In this document: positions 47,681-59,500 of the stretch, piece by piece
Layout of the letters: each line of letters starts with the position of its first letter
Position numbering within the stretch: position 1 is the stretch's first letter
Translations under genes and position numbers: made by a program
The notes under the pieces: model-generated
Databases searched by the model: none
What the model was told of the DNA's origin: nothing
The model's input: only the letters and a program-made list of their open reading frames with translations
Source of the DNA: Blakeslea trispora
Lineage: Eukaryota; Mucoromycota; Mucoromycetes; Mucorales; Choanephoraceae
NCBI GenBank assembly: GCA_025331445.1
Contig: JAIWNE010000014.1
Span: forward strand, 1 to 64,000
Direction of reading: 5' to 3'
Length of the DNA: 64,000 nt

Positions 47681-50133
47681 TTACTGCTTTCTCTCTTTTT
47701 TTTTTTTTTCTTTTTTTACCTGAAACATACGCATCACTCTGCGCGTTTTTTTGATACGTCCTCTCTCTGCTTTATTTAGAGTTGGTTCCTCCTTTTGTTC
47801 TATTAATCTTGGTTGTTTGACAATGTTTAATGCCTGTTTTCGGTAAGGCTCATAAATAAACATATCAGATTTTAATGAGCGGCGACCTTTCATTCGAGCA
47901 TCTCCTTTCTAAGATAAGAAATTAGAGCTCATAACATTCGCTTATTTCCCCTTTTTTCTTTCTTTCTTTATACCTTGACTATTTCTACTTTGCTCACATA
48001 AAGGCTCATCCCATCATGTCTACCCCATTCCCTTGATTTGATCCGACATCGAATCGTACTTGCGTAATGCCTTAAAGTAGGTAACACTTTGACCGTCACT
48101 TTCAAGTCATGATCGGGTATCAAATGATCATGACGATGTACATATTTTTTACCACTCAGCGCAAGCCGTTTAGCTGCCGCAATCGACTCTCTTTGTTTTC
48201 CAGCAACAGCTAATGCAAATGGATTTCCAGGTTCTATTGTAGGCTCTATGAACTGAGGTTGGTATTTACCAGAATGAATGGCCACTATCAAGATAAACAA
48301 ACAGGTCAATAATCCATGGATAGATACACCATTCCAACTTACTGGCTACAATATCTGAGTCATCCGTATAGATATCTGTGCCCCAAATAGCCCTTTTCTT
48401 AACTCGCACGTTGTCAAAAGTCAAGAATCGTGCTGGTACACGAACCTCGATCAGACCATTGACACAATTTTCCAAGTTAGGAAGTAACAAATGAGGCGAA
48501 TACAGATGAAATCCCAATAGCTTTTCTTCCATGCCCTCCACTGATTTCCAAACCTGTTCGTTTTTTACAATCAACTTGGGCTTGTTAGTTTCTTTTTTTG
48601 TATGTGACATAGAAGGCGAGCTAGTTGGGAATGGTTTTTCAGGTGTTGTCTTACTGCTTTTTCCAGACAATGGGCTTGTCTGATCTATTGCACTAGAAAA
48701 AGCAGCAATAGAACTTTTACGACGCTGTTGATGTGCTAGAGATGCTGGCGGTGCTGAAGAATACTGCTTTTGTTGCTGCTGTTGCTGCTGTTGCTGCTGT
48801 TGTTGTTGCTGTTGTTGCTGTTGTTGCTGCTGCTGTTGTGCTTGACGTGCTACAGCAACAGCTAGTTTTTGTGTATCTTCTTGACTGAACGAATTGCGAT
48901 GAAATCCACCCGAGTGAAGCAAGTTGCTTATATTAGCAGTGATTGCGGCTAGGTTACCAATAGCTGTAGCAGCTGCTTGTACGCTGGTATTATTATTGTT
49001 ATTATTATTGCTATTGTTGCTGTTGGATTGGGTTGCGGATTGAGATGGCGTCTGAGATGAATTAGACCGAGCGGCTGCATTTGCGGCAACTGCAGCCAAG
49101 GCATTACCTAATATTTCAGAGGGGGATACATCGGCCACAGATCCCTTACGTTCTGCTAAATGCCCCATAGAGGGCAATCGAGGGGATGACGATGAGGAAA
49201 ACTGCTCTATCATGTTGGCATTACTGAGACGACGTAGAGCAGCACTGATGTCTGGTAAATTGGTCAAGGTACTAGAAAGAGAATGCGCACTGGTTGAATG
49301 TGTTGTAGAAGAAGTATTAACGCTTTTTAGCGTAGTAGATGGTATCATATTTGTTGAAAGGAAATTTTGAGCAAGTGAATTTGTAGGTTTCGATGGTTTT
49401 GCTTTCGTTGTCGTAGACTCTAGGGTCAATCGGGATGGGTCTGCTGTAAGCTTTTTAGAGCTCTCTTCTCCATCTTCTTTGGTCGAAGATGGATTTGGTG
49501 GAGCAGATGTTAGGGCATAGAGAAGTTGCTCACTTGTAATTGTACTATTGTCGGTCTTTTCTACTGGCTCAGATTTTCCTAGTTTTTTTTTTTATTTTTG
49601 CATAAGAATGAATTTTACCTCTTTTAATTTCATTTTACCTGGCAAATTTGTGACTGTTTCTGTTTCAGCTGATTCCGTTTTATCTTGTACTTCTTTTTTT
49701 TAAAGTAAAAAAAAAATCACCAAAAAAAAGGGGGGTACAAGGAAGAGGGAAGAAGAAAGAGAGAGAAAGAGACAAAAAGAAAGTGATAGGTTAGATAAAA
49801 TGTATTTGCAACAAGTTGAATTTTCGTCTTTCTTTTTTCTTGACATCTGGTCAATTTGGCTTACTTTCTACATTGTCATTAAGAGATTCCTGTGTTGGCT
49901 CGACTATAAAAAAAGAGTTATGATGTGAGCGACTTTTTCAAACAAACTAAAGAGAAAAGCAAAGCACCTCGTTCTGAATGACAGCTGTTTCCAATAAGTT
50001 CGTTAATAGTGTCGTTTTGGTCCTTGTCGAGCAAAAGTGAGTTAGACTGAGGTGTTTCGGTAAGCTGAGTATCGTTATTAAGCTTCTGTTTCTTATTTGG
50101 GACTGTGGGTTGTAGACTCTGTGTATCTTCCAT
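47681..50133 (-). CDS. RXT3: Rxt3, Rpd3L histone deacetylase complex subunit
   Basis: Rxt3 belongs to the large Rpd3 complex that deacetylates promoter histones. It starts at 50133 (MEDTQSLQPTVPNKKQKL) and runs about 700 residues in several exons to ~47681. The N-terminal half is low-complexity: Ser/Thr-rich, Ala/Asn repeats, and a run of about 25 Gln encoded by mixed CAA/CAG (48775-48840). The conserved Rxt3 domain begins VWKSVEGMEEKLLGFHLYSP and has LIEVRVPARFLTFDNVRVKK, then AIWGTDIYTDDSDIVA, then HDLKVTVKVLPTLRHYAST and RIKSREWGRHDGMSLYVSKV. IWGTDIYTDDSD is the family signature. The tail is basic (KTRRVMRMFQ) and may end in a run of Lys/Glu (VKKEKKKKERKQ); the exact last exon is less certain. 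Confidence 0.9.
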
Positions 50134-50802
50134 ATTATTATTATAAATTAAAGAGTGGCTTTTTCTTTGGTAAAGAAAGAATCCTGATATAGACCTCAAG
50201 AAGAGAGAGAAAGGAAAGAAGTGAGAAAGACCAAAAAAAAGGAAATAAATAAGACAAGCGTAAAGTGTGTGTGTTCTTTCAATTGATTTGTTATTAAAGA
50301 ATGTTGAATTGCAGAAAAGATGTCTGCCCGGCGTGACGGTTGTTTAGAAAGCATTATTATTGAAGGTAGAGATTTTGGGTATCCTGATTTTATGCTAAAA
50401 AGTGTCTTCATACCCCCCCTTTTTTTTTGTGTGTGTTTAGCGCATAACAAGTAAACTGGAATAAAGATATCTATGTAATAACCAAAAGTAATAAACTTCT
50501 TCTAAAGTATGACATTTGTCCTTCTTGCAGAAAAGTGACTTGGTTATTGGTAGTGAAGCATGATAACTGTAGACAGAAAAGACAGCATTCATCTCCAAGT
50601 TACCTAGAGTGCCACTCTAAGCTTTAATTTGATAATCAACAGTAGCAAGTCAAATATATCTCTCTGTCTCTCTTTCTTTCATATTACTAAATACATAGAT
50701 TTTAATTGGCTGGTTTTTGGACCATGCCTCCAAAAAAAAACTATATCATTTTTTCTTCTTTTTTTTTATTCTTTTCTTTTCTATTTGAATTCCTTTTTTT
50801 TT
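50134..50802. other. Divergent promoter region between RXT3 and NAA50
   Basis: About 670 bases separate the two ATGs. It is AT- and T-rich with a pyrimidine tract before NAA50. No other gene is supported. Confidence 0.5.
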
Positions 50803-51398
50803 ATGCCTGCACATATAGACCTTGGCGACGTGACCAAAAACAACTTGGGTCAAGTCAGAGTACTTCACAAAGCCTTATTCCCTGTTCAATATGGCGAAAA
50901 CTTTTATAACGAATTATTAGAAGCTGGCGAATTCGCTAAACTTGGTAACTGGTTTTTACGTTACTGAAGACAGGAACAGAAGCCTAACTCGAACTGAATA
51001 GCTTATTATAATGATGTCTGTGTTGGTACAGTATGTTGTCGCAGAGAGGTAGACGAGACCAACCCTGAAAAAGTCAAGATCTATATGATGACTTTGGGTG
51101 TCCTTGAGCCTTACCGTCACCTTGGTATTGGTAAGCTTGGGGAAGAGATTTTCTTACAAAAAAAAAAGGAACACGACTAACAGAAACTTTCTATTCAGGC
51201 TCTGCATTGTTGAAGCATATTATTCAACAAGCCAAAACATCTCAAGATGTCAGCCAAATCTATTTGCATGTTCAAGTTAGCAACACAGCAGCTGCCGATT
51301 TCTACAAGAAGAATCAATTCCAAGTCATTTCTACTGAGAAGGACTATTACAAAAACATTGAACCAAGAGACGCTTATCTTTTGGCTTATGTCATTTAG
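50803..51398 (+). CDS. NAA50: N-alpha-acetyltransferase 50 (Naa50/San), GNAT fold
   Basis: Catalyses acetyl transfer from acetyl-CoA to N-terminal Met-x peptides as part of or beside NatA. Three exons give about 155 residues. It starts MPAHIDLGDVTKNNLGQVRV, then LHKALFPVQYGENFYNELLE. The second exon carries CVGTVCCRREV and YMMTLGVLEPYRHLGIG; RxxGIG is the acetyl-CoA pyrophosphate loop. The third gives SALLKHIIQQA, YLHVQVSNTAAADFYKKNQF and a C-terminus ending AYLLAYVI. LFPVQYGENFY and YLHVQVSN are typical Naa50 blocks, and the length is close to human Naa50 (169). Other GNATs lack the FPVQY block. Confidence 0.92.
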
Positions 51399-51481
51399 AT
51401 CTTTTTATTTTCTTAAACACACACTAGAGTAGAATAAACAAAGAAGAACAAGGAAAAAGTATAGTGTCTTTTTTTTTTGGT

Positions 51482-52723
51482 TTATGCAACATCTCGGTAA
51501 AGCAAAGTAATGGCACCATTAGAACCACTTAGATTGACAACATTATCAGATTTACTGTTGCTACCAAAATAACCAGAAAGCAAACCCCATCTTCTGCTAA
51601 GGTAATGGATTCTGTTTGATTCAGGAGATTGGACCCGCATTTTTCCAAAGGCATTTGTTAGTGTGAAGCGACTTTCGAAAGAAACAGGCTAAAGAAAGAA
51701 AGTATGAATATGTATATATATATGTGTGTGTATTTGTATTCGACATAACATACCAATTGTAATCGAATGTGTCCGTTAGCCATGCTGTTGCTAATACGAA
51801 CTGACTTATCTTGATCAATCTGACGAACAATAACATCTGTATGGCCATTAGCTATGGACATATGAAGTTCATTGTCCAATAAGGCACGGATTTGACCAAC
51901 AATTTCACCATTAGCAATAGATAAACTTATCTTGCCAGCAGTAATACCCTCGTTAAATCGGATTTCACCATTAGCAATGCTAGCGCCTAATTCTGTCTCA
52001 AACACCAAGTCTTTGTCAAAGGCAATATCTGTGTTGCTCAGCTTGAGGGTCAATGCTTTAATTGCATCTTTGCTTGGGATTCGAACAGTAAGATCAAAAC
52101 GAGCGCAGGCATAATTTATATCGACTTTTTCAGACTAAAGAACAGTTGGAATGATAAGTTATTGTAAATCAAACAGTAAATGTGTATGATTTACCTTTAG
52201 TGTAATCATATAAGCATCATCTCTCTCTTCCGATTCTACCCAAAGTGTATCTTGTAATTCTTGAGTACTCAAGAAAATATCAAACTTGACTGTCACTTGC
52301 TCCACTTGATCATCATAGACAAATTGAGTATTACCATCCTAATTTATAATAGGGCTTGATTAGTGACCTAGTAATAATAACAACAGTAAAAAAAAACAGT
52401 GGCTCAACTTTTCTTACCATAAAACTAATGGAATTTGTGTGCTGAAAAATAGATAGGCGTGAAAATGTTGCTGGGTTATAAGTAAATTCAGACATCCCGT
52501 TATATGGAATGTCGGGCTTTCCGTTGCAAGCAGCACCATTTACTGGAAAATCATGTTGCAAGCTATTGTCATTGTGTCGAGATACTGGAGACATGATAGC
52601 AAAGACAAGATAGAGCACTGTACAATAAAGAATGGCTTTGGGTAAATGAGTTTTCATAAATTGCCTAAAGCTTGTTTTCGGCTTGACTTCATCAGTAAGC
52701 AAAAAGATCTTTTCAGTTGACAT
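51482..52723 (-). CDS. Single-pass membrane protein with SIANG-repeat beta-solenoid-like ectodomain
   Basis: About 345 residues in four exons starting MSTEKIFLLTDEVKPKTSFR at 52723 and ending LLYRDVA before TAA at 51482. One transmembrane helix (ILYCTVLYLVFAIMSPV, residues ~33-49) follows a short basic cytoplasmic part, so it is a type II protein. The outer part has a ladder of similar turns: SIANGEIRF, SIANGEIVG, SIANGHTDV and SMANGHIRL, spaced 20-24 residues apart. Later GSNGAITLL is a looser copy. Such ladders are seen in DUF4097/adhesin-like beta-helix domains. I do not recognise a characterised homologue; a cell-surface or lumenal structural role is inferred. Confidence 0.75.
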
Positions 52724-53195
52724 GATATATTGGTGAACAAACAAAAAAGAGAAATTCGAAAGTTTCTTAAATAGCTGTACGATATGAATTCTTTGGGCCC
52801 CCCCTCTTGGCATTTTTTCTAAGCTTATATATATATATATAAAAAAAAGCCAAGTTGAAACACAGGTTTACCAAATTTAGGCTTTTGAAAATCTCTAAAC
52901 TTATTATAGAAGCAATGCAAGTTACCAAAGCTTTTGGCGCCACACTTTTTTCATGGATAGTCGTATTCTCAAAAAAAAAAAAAGGGGGGAATTTCGGTTA
53001 ACTCATTATTGATTTAGAGAGCAATGATCTTTTGATAAAACAAGAGAGAGAGGAGAAAAAGAGATTTACAGAAATGTGATTCATCACTTAAGAATTACAC
53101 ATTCACGTATATAATGTACATACAATTGCGATTATAGCCTTAAATTGATATAGGTATATAGATAGGTAAAGCAAGAAAAAAAAAAGGAAGAGGAA
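52724..53195. other. Intergenic 470 bp
   Basis: Contains the promoter of the SIANG-repeat gene and the 3' end of the Zn2Cys6 gene. It holds a (TA)n run at ~52829 and an A-run at 52972. No gene. Confidence 0.5.
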
Positions 53196-55568
53196 CTAAA
53201 TAGTTACAAACGTTCGAACTATTTGAAACATCATTGCAAACCATGGATGTGGATACTTTTCATAGACACTGACATCAATTTGCTTACACTTGACTTGCTG
53301 AGTGAATTCATCGATATCAAACGGGCCCTCGTCAGGTACTGGCATATCCTTGATGTAAGGCAAGTTTTTAATTTCGTCATAACACACCTGTGTCATCCTC
53401 TTGGCTTCCTCTGCAATTGTCTTGTTTTCGGATAAAGACAATAGCATAAGCACGTCAAATATACAAAGCAAAACATCAGAAGCACGTACAGAATAATCGC
53501 CTTCCATAATATCATGTATTAATGTCTGTATACTAAAAAAAAATTACTCTGAGCCACTTACATGATTTCTTTTCGGCTGAAATTTTACACAATCTTTTAA
53601 ATGCATAGATAAGCATTTGACAGCCTTGCAAACATCGAGTCAGCGATAGATTTATAACACATTCAGCAATGGAAGCATTACTAGCATCCAAGAACTTGGG
53701 TTGTAACAAAGAAGCATGAATATTCATTTGAAAAGAATGGAAGCTTGAGAAGCTCATAAGCACATGAGAGTCAAAGGTAGCCTCAATAGCTCTCTTGCAC
53801 AGATCTGTATCAAAAAAATCCTCACAGAGCCGAAATTTTTCTGGAATAGTTCTAGGCCAATTATCGATTACTTCCTTGGCTCTCAGAATAGAGTCAAAAC
53901 TGAGTGTGCATGTTTTCCCAATATGAACTTGATGAATTTGTCTCTGTAAAAAAAAAAAAAAGTGGGTGGTTAATGGGAAAGAAGAAGGATTTTTTTTAGC
54001 ATAAAAACAAGAATTACCAAAAATCGTTGAAAGAAAGGATGTTCAGTTATCATAATCCAATTCTGCGATTGAACATAGCCTTTTACTTCTTTGGGCTCAT
54101 CTGCAAGGTAATACCACTGAGGTGCGTGATAGCTGTGTTCACTTTGTACTTCGTTAGAGACAAAGCTCAAGAATCGACGAAAGAAATTGATGATCTGAAC
54201 ATTTCGGCCGAGGACAGCCTGAGTGATATCGTCAGTCAACAAATCAGTGGTGTTGGTTGGTCCAAATTTATCAGAGTGAGTAGGTGCTTTATACCCTTTC
54301 AGTAGGTCGAAACATATGTTGTTGGCCAATTCTATTAGGCGTTGACAGTCATTAAATCGAAGCATACTGTGTTGGTATGGAGTCAAAAGACAGATGGCAT
54401 TCACATTCTCCAACCGTCTGTCATAGTCGTCAAAATGCTCTAATATAGCATCTTTTGCTTTGAGATAAAAGAAATCAGCCATATTTCGTTTCTCTTGAGG
54501 AGTATAGACATCATGACTACAAGGGGCCACACAAACATAACAGCAAATAGCAAGCACAAGAGGGTCGCAAAGGTAGTCTTGTATATAGGGCAGTCTCTTT
54601 CTAAAGGTAGCCTCATGAATGAGCGATCTGTAGACAACATCGCAAGAGAAAAAGGCTTCAATAAAACAATACATGGATGATTTTGGGTCAATCAGGAGCT
54701 TCCAAGGCAGTAATATCTCATCAGGATTCTTGGTGTTTTTAAATTGAAGCATTTGACTTGCAGAGCGAGTGGCAAAATGAGGCCTTTGATTGTAATTTTC
54801 CCAAACAAACTTGAGAACAATGCTAGATTCGCCATTGAGATAGATGTTGGGTTCGTCTATAGGACTGAAGGAAAGACTGTGACTACCAGTAGAATCAATC
54901 ATATCAGATAAGCTACTAATACTGCTACTGCTACTAATACTGCTACTACTACTACTGTTGTATCTATAAAGATCGAGATTATCTTCATCCCATTGATAGC
55001 TAAAAGGTGACAGGTATTGAGGAGCAGGAGTTTGAAGCGGCAAAAGATCGCTCACACTCTTAATGCCTGTTTCAATGCTAAAAAGTCCATGTTCAATTTT
55101 AACTTTCCATCGATAGAGCAGGTGCTGCAGTGTAGATTGTGAAACAGAATCCAATGCATAAGAACTGGTCTCTCTAACAGTAGTATTTGTTTGGTTCGAA
55201 GTTGAATGTTGGCTACTTAGGTTGCGCATTTCGCTTTCGACATTTCTGATGGCTAATTCCAACTGCTCAATCTGTTCTAAAAGTGCTTCCGGATCCGAAT
55301 CTGAGTCAGGTCGGATACCTTTGGATTTCATTGTTGCAATTACAGGTGCTTCAATACATTCTTTTCCAAGTCGCTGACAACGCAAGCATATGCTAGAAGA
55401 GTCGATTCGTTTACATTGTCGGCGATTCTTTCGACATTCTATTGATGGCATAGAAATTGTCATTAGCCATTGTCATGACAATCGCTGAAATACTACTGCT
55501 GCTCTCTCTTTTTTTTTTTTGAAAAATTTTACTTCTTTACCGGTGCATGGGATAACTCGAGTTCGCAT
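53196..55568 (-). CDS. Zn2Cys6 fungal transcription factor
   Basis: A binuclear zinc-cluster DNA-binding regulator, about 700 residues. The true start is a 28-nt first exon at 55541-55568 (MRTRVIPCT) spliced over a 102-nt intron to 55438 (ECRKNRRQC). That restores all six cluster ligands: C-T-E-C, then C after six residues, then CLRC and a final C (GKEC). Without this exon the first Cys is missing. An acidic/coiled segment (LLEQIEQLELAIRNVESEM) and Ser-rich linkers follow. The middle region carries features of the fungal transcription factor domain (LPYIQDYLCDPLVLAICCYV and MLRFNDCQRLIELANNICFD). It ends at TAA 53196 after VKCKQIDVSVYEKYPHPW. Target genes are unknown. Confidence 0.86.
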
Positions 55569-56539
55569 TTGTAATTGTTTTTTTTTTGATAAAAAGGAAG
55601 TGCTATTTAAATAAAAAGAAAAACTGAAGCTTATTTTCTGTTTGTTCTTTGGTTTTCGAAAGTAAAAAAGTATGAAATCTAATTGGCTCGCGAAAGTCTC
55701 TTGTGACACTAAGCGTTCTTTTCCTTTTGGCTGCGGAAACAACAGGGCGTAATCGACACCAGAAAGAATGTGGATTTAGATAGATCCCAATCAGCCTGAC
55801 TTGGTACTTTATCGGTCAGTTTTTCTCATTACAAGAGTTGTTTTCTGTTTGAAACACTTTATAGTCTTCAACTGGCCTGAATCACTAAAAGCTCTTTAAA
55901 TGAGTATACCATTGAGCTTGTTTTCGCTGTCCAGATTAGGAACTTACATTACATCAATGTGCTTGCAACAAATGTAAGCCAAAGACAGAAATTAGAGACA
56001 TGATTTGTGCAACAAGAGGTTGTGACACGTCCTTATTTTTAATGCACTGGATTGTCGTGAGTGGCCTTGAAGTACAGATCGGGATTACAAAGTGTCACTT
56101 CTTTACTGCAGTTTTTCTGAGCTATATCAACCACAGTGTAGCCGCAGCATAATTAGTCAATTGAACATCAGCTTGATCCTTGTGAAAGTTACAAATAACT
56201 AGAAATTAGTCTATCTGTTAATTCATACCCAAAGATGGTCAAGTTAACACAAGCTTTATAGCTATTTTGTATTGAATAAAACTTTTCTTATATTCTTGCT
56301 CAATCTGAAGTACGTTTTTATTGTGCAAAACAAGATAACTGAGCACATTGCTTACAATGTTTTATTGCATCTAACTATAATGAATTGGTACAATGAGGGA
56401 TAAGAAAAAAAAGCATGCACAAGAATAAAATAACAAAATGCTAAGTAACGAATTAGTTTTCTTTTGATGAGGGTATACAGCAATAAATAAGTGTGATGAA
56501 ATAAGATATATGAGTAAAAGAATAGATAAAAAAGATACA
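55569..56539. other. Intergenic 970 bp between Zn2Cys6 and CCH1 genes
   Basis: Promoter of the Zn2Cys6 gene plus the 3' flank of CCH1. AT-rich; no coding signal or repeat found. Confidence 0.5.
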
Positions 56540-59500
56540 CTACGTGCGTTCATCTCGTAACATGTCTAAGATAGCCAAATAAGAATGTAAGAACCAAGCG
56601 AGAAACAAAATAATTAATAGAGTTTATCATACCTGACCAGATACTATTCTGAATAGAATCCATTAGTCCATCCGAAGTTTCTGTTGACATATCTACGTTG
56701 CCGTCAATGAGTAACCAATGCTGTCGGGATGCGGGACTTAATTGAGGTGCCATAGGTGAATAAGGGGATAGTACGTTAGTGAATGGGCTTCGGTTGCTAC
56801 CACCAGTTGCTTCAAAGTCTGTATTAGGTGATGAAGGTATACTGTTTGTGCCAGCTGTTACAGCAAGTGAGTAAGCAGGACCACCATAGGATGAATCCAA
56901 TGGTGTGTTCTCAACAGAATAGGTAGACATAGGGGAAACAGGTATACTGTTTGTGCCAGCACTGACAGGAGAGAAGTTATCAGTGTTTAAAGGCGCATTG
57001 TCAATGACGATGCGAGGCACTAAGTTTAACGTAATGTTAGGCACAGATGAGTGTAAGGATACAGATATCTATTTTACCTGGAGGGGATTTTCTTTTGGAA
57101 TTTTTAGAAACGTTGAAATACCCCATAGGGCTTTCCGGCACACTCAGATTAGATGAAGGAAACTCAAAGTGATTTGGAGAAGTAACTCCAAGCTTGTTTA
57201 CTTCATCTTCATCCCGTTTCTTCCATAACTCTTTGACGAATCGTCGCTTTTGGATTTGAGAAAAGAAGAATCCTGCTGCTTTTTCAAGATAGTATTCTTG
57301 TCTCAACTGTTCTATCTTTTCCAAGCGAGCAATCAATGGATCCAAACTACGATGAAAATCAACATGAATACATATACTGTTACAATTAAACATTTACTTA
57401 CGTCAAGGAGGCTGTGATATCGATAAAACGATATGATAAAATAGTCAACACATCTTCAAAAGGTATACCTTTTGGCGTTTCGGATTGAATAATTTCCTTT
57501 TGTCATGGTTAGTTAGCAAAACGCATTGTATCTAATTAAAAGATATACCTACTTTGTACAAAATGTTGTATTCTATTCGACGTTTACGAACCTCTTCATG
57601 ATCCATCTTATCAAGGTGTCTATTGAGCTCGGACAGATTGTATTCATGCTCAATGTTTTCGCCGCCAGGTGATTTGGGACTTGCATGAGCAGAACTCAAG
57701 ACTGGAAGGTTACTTTCATTTGCTTTTCCTTGCTTGATTATCTTGCTGATGTTTTCTATACTCATGCTTTCATCGTATATTCTGCAATGGAATTGTCCAG
57801 TTAGCTTGCCGAGTAATTTTGCGACATCTTCCTTTTGAATGTAACCACTTGCTCTGGTATCAATATCTGCCCATGCATGTTTGAACCTATTTCATTTTTC
57901 TTGTCAAACACAGTTCAAGCATCTTTATATTTGTATACTAGACTTACATTCGCAGATCAGCTTTTGTGATTTGAGTGAAACGTGTTCTTGTCTCATACGT
58001 GTATTCAAATTTACTGATAATAACCTACCATACATGAATATGAGTGGCTTGTATTAAAGTAACAATTTAAAACAATCAACTTACAGCAGTGAACAAATTC
58101 ATAAAGATGTGAGTACAGATAATATAAAAAGCATTAAACAAGAAATAAGCCCAAAAAGGTGAGCCACAATCGTCATCCAGATAGTTGTCTGCTTTGTTGC
58201 AGTTTGGGTATTGCACTGCATAATCTACAATGATTGCATTCTTTGTTCCAGAGAAGAAATAATCAGCTTCATCTTTATAAAACATCAAAATCAACTGTAT
58301 ACTCACCCATGCTTCACCAGAAGTGGCGCGAACAAGTAATAAAAGAGCATTACCATAATCTCGGAAATTAACATGAGATGTGCCATAGACACCATATTTA
58401 GTCAGACCAAAGAATTCCATAAAGAGCATGGCAAACAAACACATTGCCACCATAAATACAGCTGATACCTGAATAATAGATGGCATGGATTTCCTAACCA
58501 GAAAAAGCCAGGTAAGTCTCTACCCTATGCATAAATCAACAAAAAATTTTACCCAATTGTATGATAAAGTGTTTGAAGCGATTCAATGCCTTCACCTAAA
58601 CGAAAAGCTGCCAAAATCAAACAATAACGTTCAGCACGCAATGTCCATAGATCTGGCATGGCAAATCGAAAGATAAGAAGGATCAAGGCAGCTGTTGCTA
58701 TAATAAAATCAAACCAATTCCATTTGCTTTGAATCCACTAAATTTCAACTAATTAGCTTCAACCGCAAATGATTGTTTTGCTTGTTTGAAATACCTTCTT
58801 CCAGCCAAGGCCAATTAATTTGATTGCGCATTCAACCACATAGATAATCGTAAATCCCAAATATGCATAATCTTTAGAAAAAGACAAAATGTGTGTTAAG
58901 TTGTCTATGCTAAATGATAAAAACAATAATCTATTTCTTACCTTGAGTACTTGATAGCCAGTCAGGCTCATTTTGAAATTCACTCGCAATTGTCAAAATA
59001 TTGATTGTAACAATGATCATCATCAATCGGTTAAACTTGCCATGCTTTTCTTTGACAATATCATAGCAGATACGCCGGATTCTTGATGTAGGACGGAATG
59101 CTTTAATAGTGGGTTTTACACTAGCTAGTAATCGCTGCAAGTCCAAATACTGTCGTTGAGCTGTAGTTAAAGTAGTGATACCACTTCTTTCTTTGAACTT
59201 TTCAATGATGACCTATTGTTTTTTCAAGAAAATAAACAAGATCAATAAAACATTCACATTTCTAGTTTAAGCATTAGCGCCTTACACCAACAAACAATTG
59301 CATTGTACCCTGAGAGATGATCATGAAAACAAGATAAAATAAGCCATGGTAGACCTTGTTTAATTCCCAGTCAAAAGAAGGTTGCAAGTTAACAGCTTCA
59401 GGTACACTCATAGCACTAAACATAGAATCTACCCAGCCTTCAGTAGAAGTCAATGAAAAGAGATGCTGTAGAGCGTTGGGGAAGTCATCATAGTTGATGA

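Noticed and set aside
47681..47893. A separate small basic protein
   Set aside because: It continues the Rxt3 frame (KGDARMKGRRSLKSDMFIYE) and is the last exon of that gene.
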